Program-made: the position numbers and the translations under genes
Shown: piece by piece, positions 8,958-16,841 of the stretch
Layout of the letters: each line of letters opens with the position of its first letter
Numbering within the stretch: the stretch's first letter is position 1
Notes under the pieces: generated by a model
Databases searched by the model: none
What the model was told of the DNA's origin: nothing
What the model saw: the letters and a program-made list of their open reading frames with translations, nothing else
Source of the DNA: Actinomycetota bacterium
GTDB lineage: Bacteria > Actinomycetota > Actinomycetes > Propionibacteriales > Propionibacteriaceae
Direction of reading: 5' to 3'
NCBI GenBank assembly: GCA_020161755.1
Contig: JAIUOS010000001.1
Coordinates: 122,633-186,632 of the forward strand
DNA: 64,000 nt

Positions 8958-9970
8958 CTGCTCTCCCGCACCTGGAGTGAGAAGCCGACCTCGCGCTCAC
9001 GCGCGGGCACCGTCGACCCGTCGATGCGCTCCTGGAGCATGGCCACCGCCGTCTTCACCAACTCGTGTCGTCCGGGCTCGATCGAGGTGAGGCTGGGCGT
9101 GGAGTAGCGGGCGTCCTGGGTGTCGTCGAAGCCGACCAGTGCCACGTCGCCCGGCACCCGGCGTCCGGACGACTGGAGGGCGCGGAGGGCGCCGAGGGCG
9201 AGGGCGTCGTTGAAGGCGAACACCGCGTCGAACTGTTCGCCGCGGTCGATCAGGGCCTGCATGCCCGCCGAGCCGTCCGACCGCAGCCAGGTGCCGGCGA
9301 CCACGGCCAGTTCGGGGTGCACGGGGACGCCGAACCGGTCGTGGGCGTCCTGGTAGCCGCGCAGACGCGGGGTGGCCGCACCGAACTCGCGGTGGGGCTC
9401 GGCGCCCAGGGCGACGATCCGCGTCCGGCCCTGTTCGAGGAGGTGGGTGACCGCGGCGTCCGCGGCGGCCCGGTTCGACATCGTCACGTGGTCGAAGCCG
9501 CTGTCGACGATACGGTCGCCCAGCAGGACGAGCGGGATCCCGACCCGGGCGGCCTGGAGGTCGTCGCGGTCGACCATGTTGGGCGCGAAGATGACGCCGT
9601 CCACGACGTCACCGCCGAAGTGCTCGAGGGTGGCCTGCTCGAGGCGCCGGTCGTTCTCGGTGGTCTCGACGAAGACGGTCAGGTCGACCTCGCGCGCGGC
9701 GCGGATGACGGCCTGGGCGAGCTCGGCGAAGTAGGGCTGGTCGAGGCTCGGGATGGACAGGGCGATCATGCCTGTGCGTCCCCGGCGCAGGTTGCGCGCG
9801 GTGATGTTCGCCCGGTAGTCGACCTCGGCGAGCGCGGCCTCGATGCGTTCGGCCGTGCGCGACCGCTGGCCGCTGATGCCGCGCAGGTAGCGCGAAACGC
9901 TCTGGTGCGAGACACCGGCCACCCGGGCGACGTCGTAGATCGTTGCCGGCTTGGACGGGGTCGCTTCCAT
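8948..9970 (-). CDS. LacI-family transcriptional regulator of the GH95/ABC operon
   Basis: LacI/GalR repressor (340 aa from the ATG). The N-terminal helix-turn-helix reads TIYDVARVAGVSHQSVSRYL, followed by the hinge and a periplasmic-binding-protein-like sensor domain with the usual VGFDDTQDARY segment. ATG 9970 is chosen; a TTG six bases upstream is also possible, and neither has a clear ribosome binding site. The palindrome GTTATCGATAAC starts 9 bases upstream of the ATG and recurs in the promoter at 3294, so this protein probably represses both its own gene and the operon. It is convergent with the GH95 gene. Confidence 0.88.
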   Translation of the reverse strand: MEATPSKPATIYDVARVAGVSHQSVSRYLRGISGQRSRTAERIEAALAEVDYRANITARNLRRGRTGMIALSIPSLDQPYFAELAQAVIRAAREVDLTVFVETTENDRRLEQATLEHFGGDVVDGVIFAPNMVDRDDLQAARVGIPLVLLGDRIVDSGFDHVTMSNRAAADAAVTHLLEQGRTRIVALGAEPHREFGAATPRLRGYQDAHDRFGVPVHPELAVVAGTWLRSDGSAGMQALIDRGEQFDAVFAFNDALALGALRALQSSGRRVPGDVALVGFDDTQDARYSTPSLTSIEPGRHELVKTAVAMLQERIDGSTVPAREREVGFSLQVRESSVG

Positions 9971-9978
9971 GACCAAAG

Positions 9979-9990
9979 GTTATCGATAAC
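9979..9990. promoter_or_regulatory. LacI-type operator GTTATCGATAAC
   Basis: A perfect 12-bp palindrome with a central CG lies just upstream of the LacI gene start. Its 10-bp core matches the site inside the promoter at 3294-3303. Autoregulation is inferred. Confidence 0.6.
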
Positions 9991-10022
9991 TCTTGGGTTC
10001 GCCCAGCCCTCTCACGGACCCG

Positions 10023-10099
10023 GGTGAGAGGATTCGCCCCGGATTCGTCAGTTGGCGCAGCCAGAACGCACGTTGCGCCCGAATCGGGGGTGATACCTC
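10023..10099. repeat. 77-bp palindromic dispersed repeat, copy A
   Basis: Identical at 69 of 77 positions to 11247-11323. The arms CGCCCCGGATTCG and CGAATCGGGGGTG pair with two mismatches, and an inner GGCGCA/TGCGCC pair extends the fold. It lies between the LacI gene and the lipoprotein remnants and follows a gene 3' end, as copy B does. A shorter left-end match occurs at 3159-3185. Confidence 0.7.
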
Positions 10100-10109
10100 G
10101 CGCCGCACC

Positions 10110-10290
10110 CGGTCGCGGCCCGCGAGTGCCCAGCCGGAGGAGCCGGTCCACACCCCCGGCCGGCACCCACGCGAACGTGATGTCGCCCTGGACCGCGGTG
10201 ATCTCGGCCCAGGCCACACCACTCTTGAGGTAGAGCGGCGACTTGGAGAAGCACTGGGGGCGTCGGGCGGAAGGGTGAGTCCACCCCACG
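10110..10290 (-). pseudogene. Truncated copy of the neighbouring lipoprotein gene
   Basis: On the minus strand about 160 bases (roughly 10123-10285) are nearly identical to the coding region at 10660-10827. They encode the stretch SKSPLYLKSGVAWAEITAVQ and the following DITFAWVPAGG. The match starts after the region that would encode the signal peptide and ends before the C-terminus, with frame changes at both sides. No start codon or ribosome binding site belongs to it. It is a broken duplicate of the gene at 10490-11158. Confidence 0.75.
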
Positions 10291-10353
10291 CGAACACGCC
10301 GGCGGCGTCGAACGGCCCCCGCGCCGGCAGCGCCAGCCGCACCCGCGTCCCCA

Positions 10354-10407
10354 CCGACTTGTCAGAACCTGGGACCGCTATAGCGACCTGACGTTCTGAC
10401 AAGTCGG
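10354..10407. repeat. 54-bp interrupted palindrome
   Basis: CCGACTTGTCAGAAC (10354-10368) and GTTCTGACAAGTCGG (10393-10407) are perfect 15-bp inverted repeats. A second perfect palindrome, CGCTATAGCG (10376-10385), sits on exactly the same axis. The 7-base segments between inner and outer arms do not pair. It lies between two fragments of the duplicated lipoprotein gene, so it may mark a recombination or insertion junction, or act as a binding site or hairpin. No known element was recognised. Confidence 0.7.
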
Positions 10408-10432
10408 AGGGGCGGCGGCGGGTGGCGCGCAC

Positions 10433-10470
10433 TCGGTCGCGGACCCGCGAGCGACCAGCCGGGGGTCGCT
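10433..10470 (-). pseudogene. Second, very short lipoprotein-gene remnant
   Basis: The segment containing GGTCGCGGACCCGCGAG and then CGACCAGCCGGGGG repeats part of 10647-10682 of the intact gene with a short deletion. It lies immediately 3' of that gene and next to the 54-bp palindrome. Too short to encode anything. Confidence 0.5.
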
Positions 10471-10489
10471 GCTTGCCGCGCTGTTTTCT

Positions 10490-11158
10490 CTAGGTGCAGG
10501 CGTCCCGGCCGATGGGGACGCGAACGCGTTCCCCCTCGGGTCTGAGGTTGCTCCGGATGTCGAGGGTGACGCACTCCCTCGACTTTGGGGTGAGGACGCC
10601 GCCCAGGAAGCCGGTGTAGGAGCCCCCGCACGACTCGAAGCGGGCGGTCGCGGCGAGGTAGGGCGCGAGCGACCAGCCGGGGGAGCCGGTCCACACCCCG
10701 GCGGGCACCCACGCGAACGTGATGTCGCCCTGGACCGCGGTGATCTCGGCCCAGGCCACACCACTCTTGAGGTGGAGCGGTGACTTGGAGAAGTACTGGG
10801 GTGCGTCGGGAGGAAGGGTGAGTCCACCCTCGGTCGCCGGGATCGGATCGAAGCCGGCCTTGCTCAGCAGGGCGAACCCGACGCCGGCCGTGGTGAAGGA
10901 CACCGCGTCTGACTCGCTCGGTTGTCTGGTGTAGGCATCCGCGCAGTGCAGTTCACCGGGCTCTGCGGCCGCCGAGGTTGCGTTGCTCGTTCTGGTCGCC
11001 GCGCTCGTCGGGGACGGGGCGGGTGGCGTTGTGCAGGCGGCGAACAGAGGCAGGCTCAACATGAGCGCGGACAGGACCACGACACGTCGCTGCCAGGACA
11101 CCGCTCGCCGGTGGTCGAGGAATCGCCCACTCGTGTTGAGGCGCCTGCGCGATGCCAT
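10490..11158 (-). CDS. Putative lipoprotein of unknown function
   Basis: Predicted lipoprotein (222 aa). A basic N-terminus and a hydrophobic segment ending LPLFAAC place the lipidated Cys at residue 42, followed by a low-complexity Pro/Thr/Ser/Ala linker. The mature domain contains four more cysteines, in LHCADAY, FESCGGSY, RECVTL and RDACT, which could form disulfides. I do not recognise the family. ATG 11158 is chosen because GGAG lies 5 bases upstream; a TTG at 11218 in the same frame lacks this. Two broken copies of the gene lie downstream at 10110-10290 and 10433-10470. It is not obviously linked to sugar use. Confidence 0.7.
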   Translation of the reverse strand: MASRRRLNTSGRFLDHRRAVSWQRRVVVLSALMLSLPLFAACTTPPAPSPTSAATRTSNATSAAAEPGELHCADAYTRQPSESDAVSFTTAGVGFALLSKAGFDPIPATEGGLTLPPDAPQYFSKSPLHLKSGVAWAEITAVQGDITFAWVPAGVWTGSPGWSLAPYLAATARFESCGGSYTGFLGGVLTPKSRECVTLDIRSNLRPEGERVRVPIGRDACT

Positions 11159-11246
11159 TCCCACTCCGTTCGTCCGACGGCTTCCTCGAATTTGCCCCCG
11201 CCGAGCGATGGAGTTCAATGCCTGCCGCCGATTCCCCGGCCGGGCT

Positions 11247-11323
11247 GGTGGGAGGATTCCCCCCGGATTCGTCGGTTCCGGCAGCCAGAACGCACATTGC
11301 GCCCGAATCGGGGGCGATACCTC
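11247..11323. repeat. 77-bp palindromic dispersed repeat, copy B
   Basis: Partner of copy A at 10023-10099, in the same orientation. The outer arms around GGATTCG and CGAATC still pair; the inner arm has lost its match (three adjacent changes at 11278-11280). It lies downstream of the protease gene, just beyond that gene's terminator hairpin. Confidence 0.7.
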
Positions 11324-11334
11324 CGCCCGGACAG

Positions 11335-11373
11335 CGATCGGGCACCGCGGACGAACCCCGCGGTGCCCGATCG
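11335..11373 (-). terminator. Strong hairpin downstream of the protease gene
   Basis: CGATCGGGCACCGCGG (11335-11350) and CCGCGGTGCCCGATCG (11358-11373) form a perfect 16-bp stem with a 7-base loop. It begins 17 bases past the protease stop codon. There is no T-tract, as is common for actinobacterial terminators. Confidence 0.7.
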
Positions 11374-11389
11374 TGCTGTTCAGGCCAGC

Positions 11390-12619
11390 TCAGGAACGGC
11401 TGACGGTCACCAGGCCGTTCTTGCCGGCCTTGATGGTGAGCTTGCCGTCCTTCAGCGACTCGCCCGGGTCGAACTGGCCCCACTCGGTGGGTCCCTCGGC
11501 GATGCGCACCATCGCGCCGTGGATGTAGTCGGGCTTGCCGTTCTTGACGGCGACCTTGTAGATCCGGATGCCGGGTGCCCGGGACACGCCGGTGTCGAAG
11601 GTCCCCTGCGGCTTCCGGTACTCGATCACGTAGTGGTAGCCCTTGCCGCCGGGGACCTCCAGGGCCCGCAGGCCGCCGGCCGACCGCGGCGCGTACGCCG
11701 GGGTCAGCTTCAGCGTCCCCGTGCCCTTGGAGTAGCGGTACTGGCTGTTGAGGATGTACCCGGCACCCAGCCGCTCGACGGCCGTGTAGCCCACGGCGGC
11801 GTCGGTGAAGCCGAGCGGTGAGGGGACGGTCGCCCCGCCCTGGTCGGTGCACTTCGTCATCTTCCCGCGGGGGCAGAACGTGACGGCCGCGTGCTGCATG
11901 CCGCGGTTGTGGCCGAACTCGTGCATGCGGACGCCCATCACCGAGCCGGGGTCGATCCAGATGCCGCCGCCCTTGCCGCGCGGGTCACCGACCGTGCCCA
12001 GGCCGGACCAGACACAGCCGTCGTTCTGCATCTGGATCGCGAGGGTGTCGTAGTCGCGCCCGGATTCCAGGCCCATGCCCTTGAGGAAGGCGTCGGCGTC
12101 CTTCGACGGGCTCGAGCCGGGGCAGCCGGCCTCGGTCTCGGCCATGGTCGCGTCCGACGCGGGTGCCTTGTAGACGCCGTCGCCGACCGGAACGTACTCG
12201 TAGAGGCCCTGCGAGACGCGCTCGAGCCAGGCCTTCATGTCGACGAAGTAGGACGTCTTGAACTGGGCGTCGTCGGCGAGGAGCACGCCGGTCTCCTCGT
12301 GGGTGGAGTTCTGCAGCAGGACCACGACCAGACGGTCCTTGGTGACCGGACGCCGCTTGTACAGCGGGGTGGCCGCCTTGAGGCCGGTCACGGTCGTCGT
12401 GGACGCGAGCAGGGTGGCCCCGCTCGGGGTGGACGCCCGGTGCGGCGCGGCGGTGAGGCTCGCGACGCCCCCGGCGTCCGTCCCTGCGGGGGACGCCCCC
12501 GGGGCGAGAAGGCCGAGCGTCGCGGCTGCAGCTACGGCGGCGACGAGGCCGCGGCGGGCGGTGCGGGGGGAGGGGGTGTGTTCGAGGTGGGGGAAACCGT
12601 TGCCGGTGATTCGGCTCAT
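11390..12619 (-). CDS. Secreted metzincin-type zinc metalloprotease
   Basis: Predicted secreted protease (409 aa). A Sec signal (Arg-rich, then VAAVAAAATLGLLAP, residues 24-40) is followed by a pro-like region and a catalytic domain. The zinc site is complete: H233-E-F-G-H237-N-R-G-M-Q-H243 matches HExxHxxGxxH, and the order resembles peptidase family M11 (gametolysin-like). Four cysteines lie near it (CPGSS, GCVWSG, FCPRGK, KCTDQ). The C-terminal part is beta-rich and repeats VKNGKPDYI- and IKAGKNGLV-like strands. ATG 12619 follows AAGGG, which lies within the right arm of a leader hairpin. Target protein unknown. Confidence 0.82.
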   Translation of the reverse strand: MSRITGNGFPHLEHTPSPRTARRGLVAAVAAAATLGLLAPGASPAGTDAGGVASLTAAPHRASTPSGATLLASTTTVTGLKAATPLYKRRPVTKDRLVVVLLQNSTHEETGVLLADDAQFKTSYFVDMKAWLERVSQGLYEYVPVGDGVYKAPASDATMAETEAGCPGSSPSKDADAFLKGMGLESGRDYDTLAIQMQNDGCVWSGLGTVGDPRGKGGGIWIDPGSVMGVRMHEFGHNRGMQHAAVTFCPRGKMTKCTDQGGATVPSPLGFTDAAVGYTAVERLGAGYILNSQYRYSKGTGTLKLTPAYAPRSAGGLRALEVPGGKGYHYVIEYRKPQGTFDTGVSRAPGIRIYKVAVKNGKPDYIHGAMVRIAEGPTEWGQFDPGESLKDGKLTIKAGKNGLVTVSRS

Positions 12620-12623
12620 CTAC

Positions 12624-12661
12624 CAATACCCTTCATCAGACATATCTCGAGGGGTATTGGC
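12624..12661 (-). promoter_or_regulatory. Inverted repeat in the protease leader, overlapping its ribosome binding site
   Basis: CCAATACCC (12624-12632) and GGGTATTGG (12653-12661) are perfect 9-bp arms separated by 20 bases. Read on the minus strand, the promoter-proximal arm could pair with the arm holding AAGGG, four bases before the ATG of the protease gene. It may be an RNA hairpin that hides the ribosome binding site, or the operator of an unlinked regulator. Confidence 0.5.
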
Positions 12662-12777
12662 GGCCATCTCTCGTCGGTTGGTTCCGGGCATCGTAGACCG
12701 CCGACCGGGGACGGACGGCCTGACCGTCCGGTGTACGAAACTGTATGACCGGGCGGCTCGCCACCGAAAGCACCCTC

Positions 12778-12806
12778 TTGACAGCTCGGCCGGACGAGTG
12801 TTGGAT
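12778..12806 (+). promoter_or_regulatory. Candidate promoter of the alpha-glucan operon
   Basis: TTGACA (12778-12783) is followed after 17 bases by TTGGAT (12801-12806), a weak -10. An imperfect palindrome GTTTAGTGAAC at 12809-12819 lies where a repressor would block transcription; it may serve the LacI-type regulator at the end of this operon. The first start codon is at 12871. Confidence 0.4.
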
Positions 12807-12870
12807 CGGTTTAGTGAACATTCCACCCCACCCGGAGAGAGCTCCGGTTCAGCGTCAGGACGGTCAGGGC

Positions 12871-14586
12871 ATGGTTCGTAGCGACACCCTCAGGGAGCCT
12901 CGGGCTTCCGTGCCGGCTGTCGGCGGCGACCTGCCGCTGGACGGGGTCGTCTACCAGGTCTACCTGCGCTCGTTCCGCGACGGCGACGGCGACGGGGTCG
13001 GCGACCTCGTCGGCCTGCGCGCCGGCCTGGCGGACATCGCGGCGCTGGGGTGCGATGCGATCTGGCTCAACCCGTGCTACCTGTCCCCGCAGCGCGACCA
13101 CGGCTACGACATCGCCGACTACCGGGCTGTCGATCCCGCCTACGGCACCCTGGCCGACTTCGACGCAGTCCTCGACCGTGCACACGAGCTCGGCCTGAAG
13201 GTCCTGATGGACATGGTCGCGAACCACTGCTCCACCGAGCACGCCTGGTTCCGGGCCGCCCTCCTCGCCCCACCGGGCAGCCGGGAGCGCGAACGGTTCG
13301 TATTCCGGGACGGACGCGGCGCGGGCGGCTCCCTGCCCCCGAACAACTGGGGCAGCGTGTTCGGCGGCGCCGCCTGGACCAGGGTCGCCGAGCCGAACGG
13401 CGAACCCGGGCAGTGGTACCTGCACAGCTTCGACAGCTCCCAGCCCGACTTCAACTGGCGCAACCCGGAGGTCGCGAAGGAGTTCCTGGACGTACTGCGC
13501 TTCTGGTTCGACCGGGGCGTGGACGGGTTCCGGGTGGACGTGGCCCACGGCAACGTGAAGGCGGACGGCCTCCCCGACCACCACGGCACCGGGCACAACT
13601 ACGCGATGTGGGACCAGCCCGAGGTCCACGACATCTACCGGGGCTGGCGCGCGCTCGGCGACACCTACCCGAGCGCCAAGTACTTCGTCGGTGAGGTGTG
13701 GCTCCCGTCGCAGGACTCGCTGGCGTCCTACCTGCGCCCCGACGAGCTCCACCAGGCCTTCGACTTCGGCCTGCTGGTCCAGCCGTGGAACGCCGACCGC
13801 ATGCGCGAGGCCATCGAGAACGCCCTCCGGGTGGCCGGGGCCGCCCCGGCCTGGGCGCTGTCCAACCACGACGTGCACCGGGCCGCCACGCGGTACGGCC
13901 AGTCGCAGTCCCTCGACGCGCCCCCGCCGACCGACATGATCTCGGCGGCCCGTCGGACCGGCCCGACCGACCTCGAACTCGGGTTGCGACGGGCGAGGGC
14001 CGCTGCCGGCCTGTTGCTCGCGCTGCCCGGCTCGGCGTTCCTCTACCAGGGCGAGGAGCTCGGGCTCCCCGAGGTCTTCGACCTGCCGGACGGGGCCCGC
14101 CAGGACCCGATCTGGCTGCGTTCCGACGGCGAGCAGCTGGGCCGCGACGGGTGCCGCGTCCCGCTCCCCTGGGACGCGAGCCGCACCAACCTCGGCTTCT
14201 CTCCCGACGGTGCCGCACCGGCGTGGCTGCCCCAACCCGTTTGGCTCGCCGGCTACGCCAGGGACGCCCAGAAGGCCGACCCGGCATCGACACTCACGCT
14301 GTACCGGGACCTCGTCCGCGCGCGCCGCACCCTGTTCGGGACCGGGCCGCTGCGCTGGCTCGCCGGCCCCGACGGCCTGCTCGGCTTCACCCGCGGCGAC
14401 GGCCTCTGCGTGGTGAACCTCACCTCCCGGGCCCAGCCCGTCCCCGCCGCCTGGCCGGCCGGTCGTCACGTGGTCGCCACGTCGACCGGGACCGACCCGG
14501 CAACCCTCCCCCCCAACAGCACGAGCTGGTACCAGCTCGCCGGCAGTGACACATCCGGGCGCGGCAACCAGCGCCACAACCTCTGA
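12871..14586 (+). CDS. GH13 alpha-glucosidase (oligo-1,6-glucosidase-like)
   Basis: Cytoplasmic alpha-amylase-family enzyme (571 aa, no signal peptide) that would release glucose from imported malto- or isomalto-oligosaccharides. The four GH13 signature regions are intact: DMVANH, GFRVDVAHG with nucleophile Asp223, GEVW with acid/base Glu275, and SNHD with Asp334. The N-terminus has VVYQVYLRSFRDGDGDGVGDL, interrupted here only by family-typical spacing. ATG 12871 is chosen because homology starts just after it; the open frame upstream reads through the promoter region. It is first in an operon with an importer, a second GH13 gene and a LacI regulator. Confidence 0.88.
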   Translation: MVRSDTLREPRASVPAVGGDLPLDGVVYQVYLRSFRDGDGDGVGDLVGLRAGLADIAALGCDAIWLNPCYLSPQRDHGYDIADYRAVDPAYGTLADFDAVLDRAHELGLKVLMDMVANHCSTEHAWFRAALLAPPGSRERERFVFRDGRGAGGSLPPNNWGSVFGGAAWTRVAEPNGEPGQWYLHSFDSSQPDFNWRNPEVAKEFLDVLRFWFDRGVDGFRVDVAHGNVKADGLPDHHGTGHNYAMWDQPEVHDIYRGWRALGDTYPSAKYFVGEVWLPSQDSLASYLRPDELHQAFDFGLLVQPWNADRMREAIENALRVAGAAPAWALSNHDVHRAATRYGQSQSLDAPPPTDMISAARRTGPTDLELGLRRARAAAGLLLALPGSAFLYQGEELGLPEVFDLPDGARQDPIWLRSDGEQLGRDGCRVPLPWDASRTNLGFSPDGAAPAWLPQPVWLAGYARDAQKADPASTLTLYRDLVRARRTLFGTGPLRWLAGPDGLLGFTRGDGLCVVNLTSRAQPVPAAWPAGRHVVATSTGTDPATLPPNSTSWYQLAGSDTSGRGNQRHNL

Positions 14587-14598
14587 AGGGAACGAACC

Positions 14599-15885
14599 AT
14601 GCATCGTCATCTCAGGCTTGTCGCCGCCGGCGTCGCAAGCCTCCTCGCGCTCACGGCCTGTGCCGGGCCGTCGAGCACCTCGACGGCGAGCTCGTCATCG
14701 TCGACGGCCGCGGCCGCGGAGATCACCGTCTGGAACTACTGGGACGGCACGAACGCCGACACCTTCCAGGAACTGGTCGGCGAGTACACCAAGGCGCACC
14801 CGCAGACCAAGATCACCATCTCCACGATCCCCAACGCCGACTTCCTCACCAAGCTGCGGGCCGCGTCCACGTCCAAGACGCTGCCCGACATCGCGATCGG
14901 TGACCTCGTCTGGGTGCCGCAGATCAACGAGATCGGGACCCTCGCCGACCTGAAGGGCCTGATGCCGGCCGAGACCCTGTCCGACATCAACCCCGCGCTC
15001 ACCTCGTTCGGCAACATCGGTGGCAAGCAGGTGTCGGTGCCGGTGTCGGCGAACAACCTCGCGTACATGTACAACAAGACGTTGTTCAAGCAGGCCGGCC
15101 TCGATCCCGAGGAGCCCCCGACCACGTGGGAGGAGCTGATGGCCGACGCCAAGCAGATCCTCGCGAAGACCGGCAAGCCGGGCTACGACCTGTACACCCA
15201 GGCCGGCGACAGCGGCGAGGGCGTGACGTGGAACTTCCAGGTGAACCTATGGCAGGCCGGCGGGGAGTTCCTCACCGCCGACAACTCCGCGGCGGCGTTC
15301 AACACCCCGGCGGGCAAGAAGGCCCTCCAGTTCTGGGTCGACCTGATCGAGTCCGGCGCCTCGCCGTACGGCAAGTGGGGCGAGTTCGAGAAGGGCAAGG
15401 GCGGATCGGCCCAGGAGGGTTCGTGGATGGTCGGCATCTGGGCGGCGGACCCGCCGTTCGACTTCGGCGTCGCGAAGGCTCCCTACCCCAGCGACGGCAA
15501 GCCGGCGACCAACCTCGGCGGCGAGCAGGCGATGGTGTTCAACAACTCCGACGCGAACGCGAAGGCGTCCGCCGACTTCCTGTCCTGGTTCCTCTCGGCC
15601 GACCAGGTGACGAAGTGGAGCGAGAAGACCGGCATGCTGCCGGTCACGAACTCGGTGGCGACGTCGAGCGCCTACCTGGACTGGGTGAAGAACACCGAGC
15701 CGCGCCTCCTGCCCTACGTTGAGCAGATGGCCGACGCACACGCCCGTCCGAACACCCCGCTGTACCCGAAGATCTCCCTGGCGTTCGCCCAGCAGATCGA
15801 GAAGGCGTTCGCCGGCGAGGCGACCGTCGACGAGGCGCTCGCGGCCGCCGAGAAGGCGGTCAACGACGTGATCGCCAAGGGCTGA
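14599..15885 (+). CDS. Sugar ABC transporter substrate-binding lipoprotein (alpha-glucan type)
   Basis: Carbohydrate-binding lipoprotein (428 aa), SBP family 1. The signal ends SLLALTAC, placing the lipidated Cys at residue 21, followed by a Ser/Thr/Ala linker. The mature N-terminus EITVWNYWDGT is typical of the family. ATG 14599 has GAAGGGAACG just upstream. It lies between the alpha-glucosidase and the two permeases. Given two GH13 enzymes in the operon, a maltodextrin or related alpha-glucoside is the likely ligand (inference). Confidence 0.9.
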   Translation: MHRHLRLVAAGVASLLALTACAGPSSTSTASSSSSTAAAAEITVWNYWDGTNADTFQELVGEYTKAHPQTKITISTIPNADFLTKLRAASTSKTLPDIAIGDLVWVPQINEIGTLADLKGLMPAETLSDINPALTSFGNIGGKQVSVPVSANNLAYMYNKTLFKQAGLDPEEPPTTWEELMADAKQILAKTGKPGYDLYTQAGDSGEGVTWNFQVNLWQAGGEFLTADNSAAAFNTPAGKKALQFWVDLIESGASPYGKWGEFEKGKGGSAQEGSWMVGIWAADPPFDFGVAKAPYPSDGKPATNLGGEQAMVFNNSDANAKASADFLSWFLSADQVTKWSEKTGMLPVTNSVATSSAYLDWVKNTEPRLLPYVEQMADAHARPNTPLYPKISLAFAQQIEKAFAGEATVDEALAAAEKAVNDVIAKG

Positions 15886-15896
15886 GTGGAGTGGCA

Positions 15897-16841
15897 GTGA
15901 GCCTCGCGCCGGTGTCCGTCCGTCCGGGAGAGTCCCTCCCGGGCGGACGGCCCGCGCCGCGCCGTCGTCGCTACGACCGCGAGCAGGTCCTGACGGCGGC
16001 GGTGTTCCTCGCGCCCGCGCTGGTCGTGCTCGGGGTGTTCGTGTTCTACCCGATCGTCTCCGCCGGCCACATCAGCCTGACGTCGTGGAACGGCTTCGAC
16101 CCGTCCAAGCCGTTCGTCGGGCTCGGCAACTACGTGGCGCTCACCCAGGACCCGGAGTTCTGGAACAGCCTGCTCGTCACCGTCCTCTACGCGGTCGGCG
16201 TGTGCGTCCTGAGCGTGGTCAGCGGCCTGGCGGTCGCGCTGCTGCTGGACGCCCCGATCCGCGGGCTCGGCATCTACCGCACCATCTACTTCCTGCCGGT
16301 CGTCACCTCGTCGGTCGCCGCGGCGATCGTCTGGCGCTACCTCCTGGACCCCTCGGGGCTGGTCAACGCCGTGCTCGCGCAGGCCGGCACCGTCGGGCCC
16401 GACTGGCTCCAGGACCGCTGGCTCGCCCTCGGCGCGCTCACCCTGCTGACCGTGTGGAAGAACATCGGCTTCAACGCGGTGCTCTACCTGACCGCGCTCC
16501 AGGCGCTCCCGGCGAGCATCTACGAGTCGGCCAGCCTGGACGGCGCCAACGGCTGGCAGCAACTGCGCCACCTCACTGTCCCGCTGCTCTCGCCGATGAC
16601 GTTCTTCGTCGTCGTCCAGGCTCTCATCACCAGCTTCCAGGCGTTCGACCTGGTGTACGTGTTCACCGAGGGCGGCCCTCGCGGCGGCACCGAGGTCCTG
16701 GGCATGTTCATGTACCGGACGGCGTTCCGCCTCGGCGAGTTCGGCTACGGCACCGCGATCGCGTTCGTCACGCTCTTCCTGGTCCTGGGCGTCACCCTCG
16801 TCCAGTGGCGGCTCGGCGGAGCGGAGGGGAACGACCGATGA
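15897..16841 (+). CDS. Sugar ABC transporter permease, MalF/UgpA type
   Basis: Membrane subunit of the alpha-glucoside importer (314 aa) with six predicted helices after a basic, Pro/Arg-rich tail. The EAA loop is ESASLDGANGW near residue 205. GTG 15897 is preferred because GGAG lies 5 bases upstream; GTG 15891 in the same frame overlaps that site. The stop overlaps the next gene as ATGA. Confidence 0.88.
   Translation: MSLAPVSVRPGESLPGGRPAPRRRRYDREQVLTAAVFLAPALVVLGVFVFYPIVSAGHISLTSWNGFDPSKPFVGLGNYVALTQDPEFWNSLLVTVLYAVGVCVLSVVSGLAVALLLDAPIRGLGIYRTIYFLPVVTSSVAAAIVWRYLLDPSGLVNAVLAQAGTVGPDWLQDRWLALGALTLLTVWKNIGFNAVLYLTALQALPASIYESASLDGANGWQQLRHLTVPLLSPMTFFVVVQALITSFQAFDLVYVFTEGGPRGGTEVLGMFMYRTAFRLGEFGYGTAIAFVTLFLVLGVTLVQWRLGGAEGNDR

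Noticed and set aside
10362..10827. Minus-strand open frames over the palindrome and lipoprotein 3' end
   Set aside because: They arise from other frames of the duplicated lipoprotein sequence and run through the palindrome. Only the frame ending at 10490 has a signal peptide and consistent duplicates.
12745..12870. N-terminal extension of the first GH13 gene
   Set aside because: It would translate the -35/-10 region and has no family similarity; ATG 12871 precedes the conserved start of the domain.
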